From NCBI GenBank assembly GCA_003520925.1, contig DOTV01000024.1, positions 1 to 7,641 of the forward strand: 7,641 bases of DNA, in the 5' to 3' direction. Of this stretch, positions 1-6,939 are shown in pieces. How positions within the stretch are numbered: position 1 is the stretch's first letter; every line of letters starts with the position of its first letter. The notes beneath the pieces were generated by a model. That model had not been told where the DNA came from and did not search any database. It saw only the letters and a program-made list of their open reading frames with translations. The position numbers were made by a program, and so were the translations under genes. Source of the stretch: Bacteroidales bacterium (GTDB lineage: Bacteria; Bacteroidota; Bacteroidia; Bacteroidales; VadinHA17).

Positions 1-161
1 TCCTATTGTTGTTCAATGTGTTTTTTAATGCCCGTCGGTCCGCTAGATAATCACGTTACTCAGGCCGCTGTACGAATGAATTAAAGAACCATCGGTGGTG
101 GTTATTATAAGGTCTGTTTCATTATGCTTAACAGAAATCGATGAGCAGTACGCGGAGGCTT
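1..161. other. Short non-coding stretch downstream of the serine hydrolase gene
   Basis: I see no supportable gene here. Read on the minus strand, this is the sequence just after the stop codon of the serine hydrolase. It contains a weak hairpin, AACCA (87-91) paired with TGGTT (99-103) around a 7-base loop. It lacks a proper T-tract, so it is at best a poor terminator. An open minus-strand frame of about 40 codons ends at a TAG at 43-45, but it has no start codon and no family resemblance that I recognise. Confidence 0.5.
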
Positions 162-2048
162 TCAGTACTTAAATCCCAGCATGTTCCAGTGATTAATCTG
201 CCAGAGAAAAAGCAACAATGAAAATGTCAATGCATAAAAATGAATTTTTCCGGATAGTCTTAATCCCTTTCTGATTGTCAGTTTAAATACCATATATATT
301 AAAACCGGCAGGAATATGCATAAAATTAAAGGAATAACAAGCACAGCTTTCAGCGCCGGCGATACTCCATAGGCTAATTCCCAGGGTTTACTTAATGATG
401 ACATAAGGCCAATGATAAACAGAAGAACCAGAACAGAGGTAATCCAGCCAATCCATTTATTAAATGCAGGCAGGGATAGTTGTTCACCCGGATTTAAGGA
501 ATATTTTCTTCTGGTAAGATACAAAATGGGCCAGTGAATAAATGTTAAAAGAAAGATTATCATCCATATAGCCAGCAAAAGGATATTTAGAGTCCCCGAA
601 TCAATGAAAGGTAACCTTTCCATCGGCATAACTGCCAGATTGCCGGGGAATATTTTTGCATATTTCCCATTTTGCAGTTCTCCAAATGCAAAGTATTCAT
701 CACCGCTCTCTTTAATAAAGGTAGAGTCATTTACCATAAACCATTTCTGCGAATCAACCCCCCTGGCTATAAGATAACCGCTTGTGTCATAACTTACTTT
801 CAGCGGGCTCAATATTGATGCAATTCGTGTCATATCGCTGTGGGGGTAACGGTTGTACCTGTACTCCCCGGTAAATTTTTCAGAATTCGAGCTGGTTAGT
901 CTGATTTCCTGTTTTGCTGGTTTCAAAGGGGAGATGTGGTCCATAAACAATCCGAAAACCTGAGAATAATCTGCTGTCTGGGTGTTGAATGAGACAAAAA
1001 GGCCGAGATTTTTTTCAGGAATCAAAGCCATAAGTGAATGGAACCAGAATGTATCACCGCCGTGTCCGATTGTGCGGATACCATTCCAGTTCACAAGTTC
1101 ATAAATGCCCAATCCAATCCCGCTGACAAAAGGAGAAGCTCTGAATTCAGTACCGTGAATTCGTGAGAAACTGGCAGAGTCAAGAATTGAAATATCATTG
1201 TATCTCCCAAGCTGAAGTTGGGTTATCATATACCTTGCCATATCTTCAGCCGTTGAACTGGCTCCTCCAACCGCTGCTAAAGGGATGAATTCGAATCCAT
1301 ATTCTTTAAGTGAACCGTTTTCATAATTATAACCCTTCGATACCATCCCGGCCAGATGATCGGGAAGAGGCTGCCTGAAGGTGGTATGATTCATTCCCAG
1401 AGGCTTTAATATATTTTGTTCAACATACTCATTCCATTTCAGTCCTGAAACATTCTCCACAATGTATGCTGCTATACCCGTTCCGTGGTTGGAATAAGAC
1501 ATCTCAACTCCTGAAGGTCTGACACGTTCAGGCAGCTGTTCTTTCAGGATTTCTCCGTATGGTCTTATTGATTTTTCATCTCTTCCGAATATTCCAAGCA
1601 TTCTGTCCTCAAATCCCGGGGTATGAGTCATCAGGTTCCTGAGGGTAATTGGGCCTCCTTTTTCATCAGGAATCTTGAAATCGGTGAGATAATCATTAAC
1701 ATCTACATCCAGGTTGAGTTTACCCTGAGCAGCAAGCTGCATTACCGCGATCCAGGTGAAGGTCTTTGAGATAGAGCCGATTCTGAAAAGAGAAGAATCA
1801 GGACTGACCGGACTTTTATTCTCATAATCCGAATAGCCATATCCCTTTTTCAAAACAGTTTTTCCATCCTTTACAACAGCAACTACGGCACCTGCTATAT
1901 GTTTTGATTTAAGATGGTCATTCATCATGCCATCGAAGAAACTCTCAAGCAGAGACGGGTCAGAAATCCATGATCCTGGTAAGTTTTGTGAAGAAACATT
2001 TTTACAGGAGATGATTATTAAGATCAGGCTGAAAATGATAGTTCTCAT
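162..2048 (-). CDS. Class C beta-lactamase-like serine hydrolase, predicted lipoprotein, with four-helix C-terminal membrane domain
   Basis: This 628-residue protein belongs to the beta-lactamase/penicillin-binding serine hydrolase family (class C/AmpH-like), whose members act through an acyl-serine intermediate on peptides or beta-lactams. The N-terminus is a hydrophobic signal ending in a plausible lipobox, IISC with Cys15, which predicts a lipid-anchored export product. The catalytic domain covers about residues 35-370. Its three family motifs are visible: SISK (Ser92 nucleophile, Lys95), YSN (Tyr185-Asn187) and HGG (His329-Gly331) in place of KTG. A linker region (about 385-480) is followed by four hydrophobic segments at about 486-510, 531-553, 565-590 and 603-620. 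The start at 2048 is chosen because it places the signal peptide at the N-terminus; no Shine-Dalgarno is seen. The gene is transcribed away from the alpha/beta hydrolase gene. The substrate cannot be told from sequence: D-amino-acid peptidase, esterase and beta-lactamase are all possible. A housekeeping or resistance role would be a guess. Confidence 0.9.
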   Translation of the reverse strand: MRTIIFSLILIIISCKNVSSQNLPGSWISDPSLLESFFDGMMNDHLKSKHIAGAVVAVVKDGKTVLKKGYGYSDYENKSPVSPDSSLFRIGSISKTFTWIAVMQLAAQGKLNLDVDVNDYLTDFKIPDEKGGPITLRNLMTHTPGFEDRMLGIFGRDEKSIRPYGEILKEQLPERVRPSGVEMSYSNHGTGIAAYIVENVSGLKWNEYVEQNILKPLGMNHTTFRQPLPDHLAGMVSKGYNYENGSLKEYGFEFIPLAAVGGASSTAEDMARYMITQLQLGRYNDISILDSASFSRIHGTEFRASPFVSGIGLGIYELVNWNGIRTIGHGGDTFWFHSLMALIPEKNLGLFVSFNTQTADYSQVFGLFMDHISPLKPAKQEIRLTSSNSEKFTGEYRYNRYPHSDMTRIASILSPLKVSYDTSGYLIARGVDSQKWFMVNDSTFIKESGDEYFAFGELQNGKYAKIFPGNLAVMPMERLPFIDSGTLNILLLAIWMIIFLLTFIHWPILYLTRRKYSLNPGEQLSLPAFNKWIGWITSVLVLLFIIGLMSSLSKPWELAYGVSPALKAVLVIPLILCIFLPVLIYMVFKLTIRKGLRLSGKIHFYALTFSLLLFLWQINHWNMLGFKY

Positions 2049-2426
2049 AATAAACAGGTTTTAATCTGAGACTGTTAGACTCTTTTGAGATTGGTACAAT
2101 TTAATAAAAATCATGCTCAGTTTATATCAACATTTAAATTCTTGTAACAATTCGGTGACTAAAGTTACAATGGCACTTTTGGAACGAGGTTCATTGTTCT
2201 TATCTTTAAAAGGGGCGAGAGTCCTGTTAAGGCTTTCCTTTTTTGCTTTTCGCTGTACCGATTCTAATTACTGAACCTATATCCTGACTATCAGTATGGG
2301 AGTTTTAGCATGTCTTTATTTCAATTTTGAAACAAAACTCTTAATAATGTTTGATTTTATTACTTTAATCACTCCGGACTTTAGTTAATTTTAAGTACTG
2401 ATCAATTATCTAATATTCTTAGAAAA
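2049..2426. other. Divergent intergenic region between two hydrolase genes
   Basis: These 378 bases must carry the 5' regions of both flanking genes, and I see no coding sequence in them. No clean Bacteroidota promoter (TTTG, 19-21 bases, TAnnTTTG) is present in either direction. The nearest plus-strand candidate is TAATGTTTG at 2345-2353, with TTTG at 2326-2329, but both the internal and the external spacing are off consensus. On the plus strand an imperfect hairpin, AAAAGG (2208-2213) with CCTTTT (2237-2242), runs into six T's (2239-2244). It resembles a weak terminator although no gene precedes it on that strand. A 7-base inverted repeat lies at 2142-2170 and is listed separately. Confidence 0.6.
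2142..2170. repeat. Inverted repeat TTGTAAC / GTTACAA
   Basis: TTGTAAC at 2142-2148 is the exact reverse complement of GTTACAA at 2164-2170, with 15 bases between them. The left arm also sits in a small palindrome, TTGTAACAA (2142-2150). It lies about 95-120 bases upstream of the serine hydrolase start, a position where an operator would be possible. Seven-base arms in AT-rich DNA occur by chance fairly often, so the regulatory reading is only a suggestion. Confidence 0.3.
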
Positions 2427-3338
2427 ATGAAAAAATTACTGCTTCTCTCTGTTTTGTTTTTTGACATATTGATTTTAATCAATCCCTGTCATGTTCAGGG
2501 ACAGGTTTCACAGGAAAAGCCTCAATCGAGGATAGTTGAGGATGGTGGAACAGGTCCATATTCTGCCATAATGCTTAGAGAAACCACCTTACAGACACAT
2601 ACAGTTTTCAGGCCGAAAGACCTGACTCCTTTTGGAGCTAAAAACAAGCTCCCTGTGATTGCATGGGGTAACGGAGCCTGTGCAAATTCACCCTGGGAAC
2701 ATGTAAATTTTTTATCAGAAGTTTCGTCCTATGGATTTCTTGTGATAGCAATTGGGCCTATGCCCCTGGAGGGAGAAAAAGGCAGAGGCCGATCCGAATC
2801 CTCGCAACTTATTGATGCAATTGAATGGGCGATTGTTCAGAACAGTGATAAGTCCGGTCCGTATTATAATAAGATCGATGTGACAAAAATAGCCGTAAGC
2901 GGAATGTCATGCGGAGGGTTGCAGGCTCTTGAGACAGCTCCCGACCCAAGGGTTTCGACCGTCATTATCTGTAACAGTGGTATCCTGCCCAAACCGGGCA
3001 GCGGTATGGCAGGAATGCCGGGTCTTGCCAAGGATCAACTATTGAAACTTCATACTCCTGTTCTGTACATACTTGGAGGAGAATCGGATATTGCCTATGC
3101 AAATGGCATGGATGATTTTAAACGTATAGACCATGTACCGGTATTTGCTGCAAATATGGATGTGGGACACGGCGGCACTTACAGCAAACCTCACGGCGGT
3201 GAATTTGCAAAAGTCGCAATATCCTGGTTACTATGGCAGCTTAAAGGGGACAAAAAGGCAGGCAAGCTTTTCAGAGGTAAATCCTGTGGCTTGTCAAAAG
3301 ATCCAAACTGGAAGGTCGAGAAGAAGAACCTGAAGTGA
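2427..3338 (+). CDS. Secreted alpha/beta hydrolase (dienelactone hydrolase/lipase-like)
   Basis: This 303-residue exported protein has an alpha/beta-hydrolase fold and is probably an esterase-like enzyme in the periplasm or outside the cell. Residues 1 to about 25 form a signal peptide (Lys2-Lys3, hydrophobic core, probable cleavage after Gly25). The strand ending in WGNGAC (80-85) supplies a likely oxyanion-hole region. The nucleophile elbow is GMSCG (159-163), giving Ser161. The likely acid is Asp221 in GGESD, and the likely base is His248 in VGHGG. The catalytic order Ser-Asp-His and the spacing are normal for the fold. The C-terminus, after the WLLWQLKGD helix, carries a short tail with a CGLSKDPNW motif (287-295). 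The ATG at 2427 follows an A-rich stretch without a Shine-Dalgarno and is the only start that keeps the signal peptide. The gene stands alone on its strand. The substrate is unknown; short-chain ester or polyester hydrolysis is possible but not shown. Confidence 0.88.
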   Translation: MKKLLLLSVLFFDILILINPCHVQGQVSQEKPQSRIVEDGGTGPYSAIMLRETTLQTHTVFRPKDLTPFGAKNKLPVIAWGNGACANSPWEHVNFLSEVSSYGFLVIAIGPMPLEGEKGRGRSESSQLIDAIEWAIVQNSDKSGPYYNKIDVTKIAVSGMSCGGLQALETAPDPRVSTVIICNSGILPKPGSGMAGMPGLAKDQLLKLHTPVLYILGGESDIAYANGMDDFKRIDHVPVFAANMDVGHGGTYSKPHGGEFAKVAISWLLWQLKGDKKAGKLFRGKSCGLSKDPNWKVEKKNLK

Positions 3339-3357
3339 CAAAAAAGCGCATGACCTG

Positions 3358-4857
3358 CTAAATGGACTTTGTACTATTAAAGCATGCTGAACCTATAAAA
3401 GATAACAACATAATTACACAAAGCCAGGCGAACCAATCACCGAAAAGGGAATATATTGTTTTCACTCCTTTTACAGGTAACTCAGTAGTGATTATTCTGT
3501 TATTAAGTGTTTTATAATAATCCATTTGCGAGAGAACCCTTCCCTGGTAATCTGCCCCCATTGTTAATCCCTCAAGGGTAGTTCTTAACATAGAACATCC
3601 ATTCTCTACTGCGCGGAACATAGAAAATTCAGTATGCATCTTAGCAGCTCCCCTTGCAGGCTCATCTCCCGGAACTATAAGTATGTCCACCCCCTTTTTT
3701 CCCGCCTGCCGGATGAAACGATGAAATTCCATTTCGAAACAAATGGGTGAGGCTATTCTTCCATAAGGAGTATTTATGATTTCGACCATGTTCCCCCTGT
3801 AAAAACTGGCGTTCGGATTTCTTCCCTTATAATGATCATATTCGATCTGCCCGTCAGGTCGAATTGCCAGTACATGATTTTGATCGGGTCCTTTGTAATC
3901 GCCAAGTACAAGCAGACTGGGGAAAAAGTAAATCTGGTTTTCCCTGGCGAAATTCCGCATTCGTTTTATTAATGCAGCCTCATCCTCTGCAAACACAACA
4001 GCGTTGCCACTGGCCCATGAGAGAATCTTGATGCCTGTAGGAATGAGCTTTTCTGAAGACGAAAACAATTCATCCTGAATCTTAAATGTTAATGCCCGAT
4101 ATTTTCCTTTCTCCCTGAGTTTGTCAGCATCAGACATACCATCCTCATAGATGTAGAACATATTGTCTTCCTCAAAGCCGGCTATTACAGAACCTACCTT
4201 TACAGTTCCCGGATCAGGCCCAAAGAAAGCCAGACGGATGCTGCCCCAGATTACTATCAGCAGGAAAAGTCCTGTGAACACTGCAACAGGCAGTCTAACT
4301 TTCTTCAGCTCGAATTTTTCCTCCCAAAGCAAATTGATAATTGAAGCAAGCCAGCCTGTAAGGAAAGATGGTCCCCATACTCCCGTAATTGAGACAAGCT
4401 GAATAACTGGCTTAAAGGAGAACATAGAACCGGTCCAGTGAAGTATGGTTCCCAATTGTTCAACATATGAGAAAAGGAACTGTATCACAATAATGGAAGC
4501 AGGATAAACCAGGGTTGAAAGAAGCTGATTTCGGATTCTTTTATGGAGGAAACGGTCAATAAGACATGGGATTATTATATAAAGGGTAAAACTAGTCGCA
4601 ATAAGAATTTTAAATTCCGGGTCCACCTGTTCAGCAAGACCTGTGAACCAGATATGTGAAGTCAGCAATAGAAACGGGAATGCCAGCAGAATTCCCCAAA
4701 ATCCACGTTGTATCCTGAAATATCTCAGGAAGAAAATTGAACCGATCCATGTTGTAACCGGGAGGTTCCATTTCCCACCCATAAACAGCAGAAAAACACA
4801 TCCTGCCATTAGCCAGAAAAAATCTGCCGCCTGATTTTTTTTCTCATCTATCCCCAT
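3358..4857 (-). CDS. Apolipoprotein N-acyltransferase (Lnt)-like membrane protein with nitrilase domain, altered active site
   Basis: This 499-residue inner-membrane protein has the Lnt architecture. About seven hydrophobic segments lie in the first 212 residues (roughly 11-27, 33-47, 53-72, 83-102, 112-132, 152-177, 188-212). They are followed by a periplasmic carbon-nitrogen hydrolase domain (about 218-460) and one final helix (about 475-493). Lnt transfers an acyl chain to the N-terminal Cys of lipoproteins using a Glu-Lys-Cys triad. Here the Cys is clear (Cys373 in SPICFEMEF, with Glu375 matching the CYE of Lnt). A Lys is likely (Lys344 in YDHYKGRNP), and the RAVEN segment (415-419) matches the usual RAxEN motif. 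The expected W-x-E motif, however, reads WASGNA (281-286), with Ser283 where the first catalytic Glu should be. The second conserved Glu after the Lys is also not evident (Ser351 lies near that place). The protein may therefore be a divergent paralogue or an inactive relative, so I do not call it lnt. The gene lies 143 bases after the response regulator on the same strand. Confidence 0.82.
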   Translation of the reverse strand: MGIDEKKNQAADFFWLMAGCVFLLFMGGKWNLPVTTWIGSIFFLRYFRIQRGFWGILLAFPFLLLTSHIWFTGLAEQVDPEFKILIATSFTLYIIIPCLIDRFLHKRIRNQLLSTLVYPASIIVIQFLFSYVEQLGTILHWTGSMFSFKPVIQLVSITGVWGPSFLTGWLASIINLLWEEKFELKKVRLPVAVFTGLFLLIVIWGSIRLAFFGPDPGTVKVGSVIAGFEEDNMFYIYEDGMSDADKLREKGKYRALTFKIQDELFSSSEKLIPTGIKILSWASGNAVVFAEDEAALIKRMRNFARENQIYFFPSLLVLGDYKGPDQNHVLAIRPDGQIEYDHYKGRNPNASFYRGNMVEIINTPYGRIASPICFEMEFHRFIRQAGKKGVDILIVPGDEPARGAAKMHTEFSMFRAVENGCSMLRTTLEGLTMGADYQGRVLSQMDYYKTLNNRIITTELPVKGVKTIYSLFGDWFAWLCVIMLLSFIGSACFNSTKSI

Positions 4858-5000
4858 TACATTTCATTAAAGATTTATTTATAGCATAGATCCGGGGATA
4901 AAATTAGAAGCGGTGATGCCTTATATACAAGATAATTCCCTTAAACGGGACATTTCACAAGTCGAATCGTACTTTTGTGTATGCAGATTGTACCGTGGTC
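4858..5000 (-). other. Gap between response regulator and Lnt-like gene
   Basis: These 143 bases follow the regulator stop and precede the Lnt-like start. A short hairpin is visible: TCCC, a TTAAAC loop, then GGGA (about 4938-4951). It is too weak to be called a terminator. No convincing Bacteroidota -7/-33 pair was found. Read-through from the kinase-regulator operon into the Lnt-like gene is therefore possible but not shown. Confidence 0.4.
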
Positions 5001-5756
5001 CTATTTATTAAGCCACTCTTTGAAGACATGAACCCTTTCACGACTTACAATAACTTCATAATTGTCGGGCAGGAGCTGAAGGATCAGCCGGCGGTTGAAG
5101 TAGCCTGAAAATTTATTAATTGCCTTTATACTTGCAATTGTATTGCGGTTTACCTGAAAAAACTGTTCAGGATCAAGTACTCCATTCAATTCAGTAATGT
5201 TGTTTTCTACGATTGATCTTCCACCTTTCAATAATCGTGCAAACACCAGACCCTCTTCAGCAAAGAAATATGCGATTTCATCTGTTGAAAGGTATTTATA
5301 ATGAATGCCTGACCTTACAAGAAACCTCCGCTTAAATGGTTTATGACCTGTCGAAATGATTTGATTATACTCGGTAAGATTTGCTCTTAAATATGCATCC
5401 TTTGTTTTTATAAATTTATCAAAAGCTTTTTTGAGATCGGAAAAATTAAATGGCTTCAGCAAATAATCAATACTGTTAAGCCTGAAAGCATTTAAAGCAA
5501 ATTCGTTATATGCTGTTATGAAAATCACAGGCAGTTCCAGATTCACCTGATCAAAAAGATCAAATGACGATCCGTCGGTCAGCTGGATATCAGCAAGAAT
5601 AAGGTCAGGCATTTCAGTTTTGTGAATGAACCAATTCACTCCTTTCTCAACCGAATCAATTACTCCAATGACTGAAAAAGAATTATTGTATTGTTTTATA
5701 AACCTGGCAATCAGGTCTGCAGTTCGCCTTTCATCTTCTATGATCAATATCTTCAT
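5001..5756 (-). CDS. LytTR-family response regulator
   Basis: This 251-residue cytoplasmic transcription regulator of the AlgR/AgrA/LytR type is the partner of the kinase encoded just upstream. Residues 1-118 form a receiver domain: acidic pocket Glu7-Asp8, phospho-acceptor Asp56 in DLILADIQL, Thr81 in FITAYNEF, and Lys101 in LLKPF. All the key residues are present, so phosphorylation should work. A linker (about 119-142) leads to a complete LytTR DNA-binding domain (about 143-250). That domain shows the family signature around DEIAYFFAEEG, the FFQVNRNTIAS segment (199-209), and the closing VSRERVHVFKEWL (237-249). The ATG at 5754-5756 begins 3 bases after the kinase TGA, which suggests one transcript and translational coupling. 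Nothing is missing or truncated. Likely targets include its own operon, given the LytTR-like direct repeats at 6868-6896; regulation of the downstream Lnt-like gene is conceivable. Confidence 0.95.
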   Translation of the reverse strand: MKILIIEDERRTADLIARFIKQYNNSFSVIGVIDSVEKGVNWFIHKTEMPDLILADIQLTDGSSFDLFDQVNLELPVIFITAYNEFALNAFRLNSIDYLLKPFNFSDLKKAFDKFIKTKDAYLRANLTEYNQIISTGHKPFKRRFLVRSGIHYKYLSTDEIAYFFAEEGLVFARLLKGGRSIVENNITELNGVLDPEQFFQVNRNTIASIKAINKFSGYFNRRLILQLLPDNYEVIVSRERVHVFKEWLNK

Positions 5757-5759
5757 TCT

Positions 5760-6845
5760 TCAACTGAGTTTGGGAAGTCTTACTACGAAGTAATTATCAG
5801 ATACATCTATAAGTACCTCCTTATCGCTCTCAATGGCATATCTCTTTCTTATATTTTGCAGTCCGATGCCTGTTGATTCCTGCAACAATTTCCGTTTGTT
5901 TATATTGTTTTGTACAATAATATACCCGTCATTCTCAATAATCTCAACGATCAGCTGATTATCCTTTGTAAAGACATTGTGCTTCACCGCATTTTCTACC
6001 AGCATAAGAAGTGAGTGCGGCAGTATTTTGCATTTTAACCGGGTTTTTTCCGTCAGGTTCACCGACAGACGGATATATTCAGGATAACGCATCTTAATCA
6101 GGAAATAATATGAGTCAAGAATATCAAGCTCTTTGTCGACAAATATCAGGTTGTCGGTATTGGTTTCAAGAATGTAACGGTAATGCTTCGACAGATGAGA
6201 AATATAATCGGATGAAATTTCGGATTTCTCAAAAATCAATGAGGATAAGACACTCAGACTGTTAAAGAAAAAGTGAGGATCAATCTGATTTTTAAGTGCT
6301 GCATATTGTGCAGTAATACTCTCTTTCTTTCGCAGCGCAGCAGCCACCTCCATCTCTTTCACATTCTTCATTGAACTTATAAAAATATGTGTTCCGTACA
6401 CCAGTATGAAAAACAAAATGAATCCGAACAACAATTCCGGATTTAAATTTAATGATCCCGGGATATCAAATGAGCCAAATATTTCGGGATTTAAAAATGA
6501 CACATCTTCTGTGCCCGCAACACCGAACAGGTGATCCATCAGAGTGTATCCCAAGTTAAAGATCAGTGATCCTGCAATGACAAGAAGAAATAGAACAAGG
6601 GTTACAAATGAAAGTCTGCGGTACCATATTTTCTTATACTGTGAATTACTTACAAGCCTATTGTAAAATAAGCTGCAGGCTTCCCAGAACAGCATCCAAT
6701 AAATAATAAAATAAAGGCTGAACACCAGACTTCTGAGGGTTGGTTCAAATGCGCCTGAGAATGTCTGATCTCCCTGTTTGAACAGCAAATGAAATATAAA
6801 TATCACGGAAAGACGAAGGAATAATCTTTTCATATTTTTATTCAT
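5760..6845 (-). CDS. LytS/YehU-type sensor histidine kinase
   Basis: This 361-residue membrane sensor kinase belongs to the His_kinase (PF06580) family that pairs with LytTR regulators. It has four predicted transmembrane helices at about 8-24, 37-62, 77-100 and 137-158. No large extracytoplasmic sensor domain is present; only the loop at 101-136 is of any size. A short helical linker (159-183) leads to the phospho-acceptor region LKNQIDPHFFFNSL (184-197), with His191. The ATPase domain follows: an N-box LVENAVKHN (282-290) with Asn285, and a G-box STGIGLQNIRKRY (324-336). Length and order are normal for Bacteroidota members of the family. The first ATG, at 6845, is used; a second Met four codons later is an alternative, and neither has a Shine-Dalgarno. 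The gene is first in the pair with the regulator. The stimulus cannot be told from the sequence, and the lack of a sensor domain suggests a membrane-level signal or an unseen partner. Confidence 0.95.
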   Translation of the reverse strand: MNKNMKRLFLRLSVIFIFHLLFKQGDQTFSGAFEPTLRSLVFSLYFIIYWMLFWEACSLFYNRLVSNSQYKKIWYRRLSFVTLVLFLLVIAGSLIFNLGYTLMDHLFGVAGTEDVSFLNPEIFGSFDIPGSLNLNPELLFGFILFFILVYGTHIFISSMKNVKEMEVAAALRKKESITAQYAALKNQIDPHFFFNSLSVLSSLIFEKSEISSDYISHLSKHYRYILETNTDNLIFVDKELDILDSYYFLIKMRYPEYIRLSVNLTEKTRLKCKILPHSLLMLVENAVKHNVFTKDNQLIVEIIENDGYIIVQNNINKRKLLQESTGIGLQNIRKRYAIESDKEVLIDVSDNYFVVRLPKLS

Positions 6846-6850
6846 AGCTG

Positions 6851-6871
6851 GAAAGCTTTCATGAATGAAAG
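6851..6871. repeat. Overlapping palindromes just upstream of the kinase start
   Basis: GAAAGCTTTC (6851-6860) is a perfect 10-base palindrome. It overlaps an inverted repeat with arms CTTTCAT (6856-6862) and ATGAAAG (6865-6871) and a 2-base centre. Both lie within 26 bases of the kinase ATG, in what is probably the leader or the transcription start region. They could be an operator half-site or a leader hairpin; chance is also possible in sequence of this composition. Confidence 0.4.
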
Positions 6872-6899
6872 TTAAGTATTAATTTTTACAGTTAAGAAA
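6867..6899 (-). promoter_or_regulatory. Candidate promoter of the kinase-regulator operon
   Basis: On the minus strand TAACTTTC (6867-6874) matches 7 of 8 positions of the Bacteroidota -7 element TAnnTTTG. TTTC (6896-6899), a 3 of 4 match to the -33 TTTG, lies 21 bases upstream, within the allowed spacing. Transcription would begin close to the kinase ATG. Each element misses only the final G. This is the best promoter-like pair in the window, but it is not a full match. It overlaps the LytTR-like direct repeats. Confidence 0.3.
6868..6896 (+). promoter_or_regulatory. Two direct repeats matching the LytTR-binding consensus
   Basis: AAAGTTAAG (6868-6876) and ACAGTTAAG (6888-6896) each match all nine positions of the published LytTR consensus [TA][AC][CA]GTTN[AG][TG]. 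They lie in the same orientation, 20 bases start to start with an 11-base gap. LytTR regulators bind such paired boxes about two helical turns apart, and ACAGTTAAG is also the classic AgrA box. A weaker third match, TTAGTTAAC (6927-6935, 7 of 9), lies 39 bases further on. The pair sits directly in front of the operon that encodes a LytTR regulator, so autoregulation is the natural reading. Overlap with the candidate promoter would favour repression, or a promoter placed elsewhere. Confidence 0.5.
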
Positions 6900-6912
6900 G
6901 GATAATTTTTAG

Positions 6913-6931
6913 ACTAATAATCCTCATTAGT
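6913..6931. repeat. Small hairpin ACTAAT / ATTAGT
   Basis: ACTAAT (6913-6918) and ATTAGT (6926-6931) are perfect reverse complements around a 7-base loop. The hairpin is AT-rich and has no T-tract that would make it a convincing terminator in either direction. It lies between the methyltransferase remnant and the kinase promoter region. Confidence 0.3.
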
Positions 6932-6939
6932 TAACAGCC

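Noticed and set aside
43..170. Open minus-strand frame of about 40 codons after the serine hydrolase, ending at a TAG at 43-45.
   Set aside because: It has no start codon, is preceded by an in-frame TAA, and shows no recognisable family motif; a length like this is expected by chance.
2381..2389. A LytTR-like box, TTAGTTAAT, upstream of the alpha/beta hydrolase.
   Set aside because: It is a single copy with one mismatch and has no paired box at the expected spacing; chance matches are likely in AT-rich DNA.
3133..3333. Plus-strand open frame inside the alpha/beta hydrolase gene.
   Set aside because: It overlaps well-supported hydrolase coding sequence containing His248 and has no features of its own.
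4163..4834. Two plus-strand open frames antisense to the Lnt-like gene.
   Set aside because: The minus-strand gene has clear membrane and nitrilase features across this stretch; the antisense frames show none.
4938..4951. TCCC / GGGA hairpin after the response regulator as a terminator.
   Set aside because: The stem is only four base pairs with no T-tract.
5691..5876. Plus-strand open frame spanning the kinase-regulator junction.
   Set aside because: It is antisense to the conserved ends of both proteins and is a shadow.
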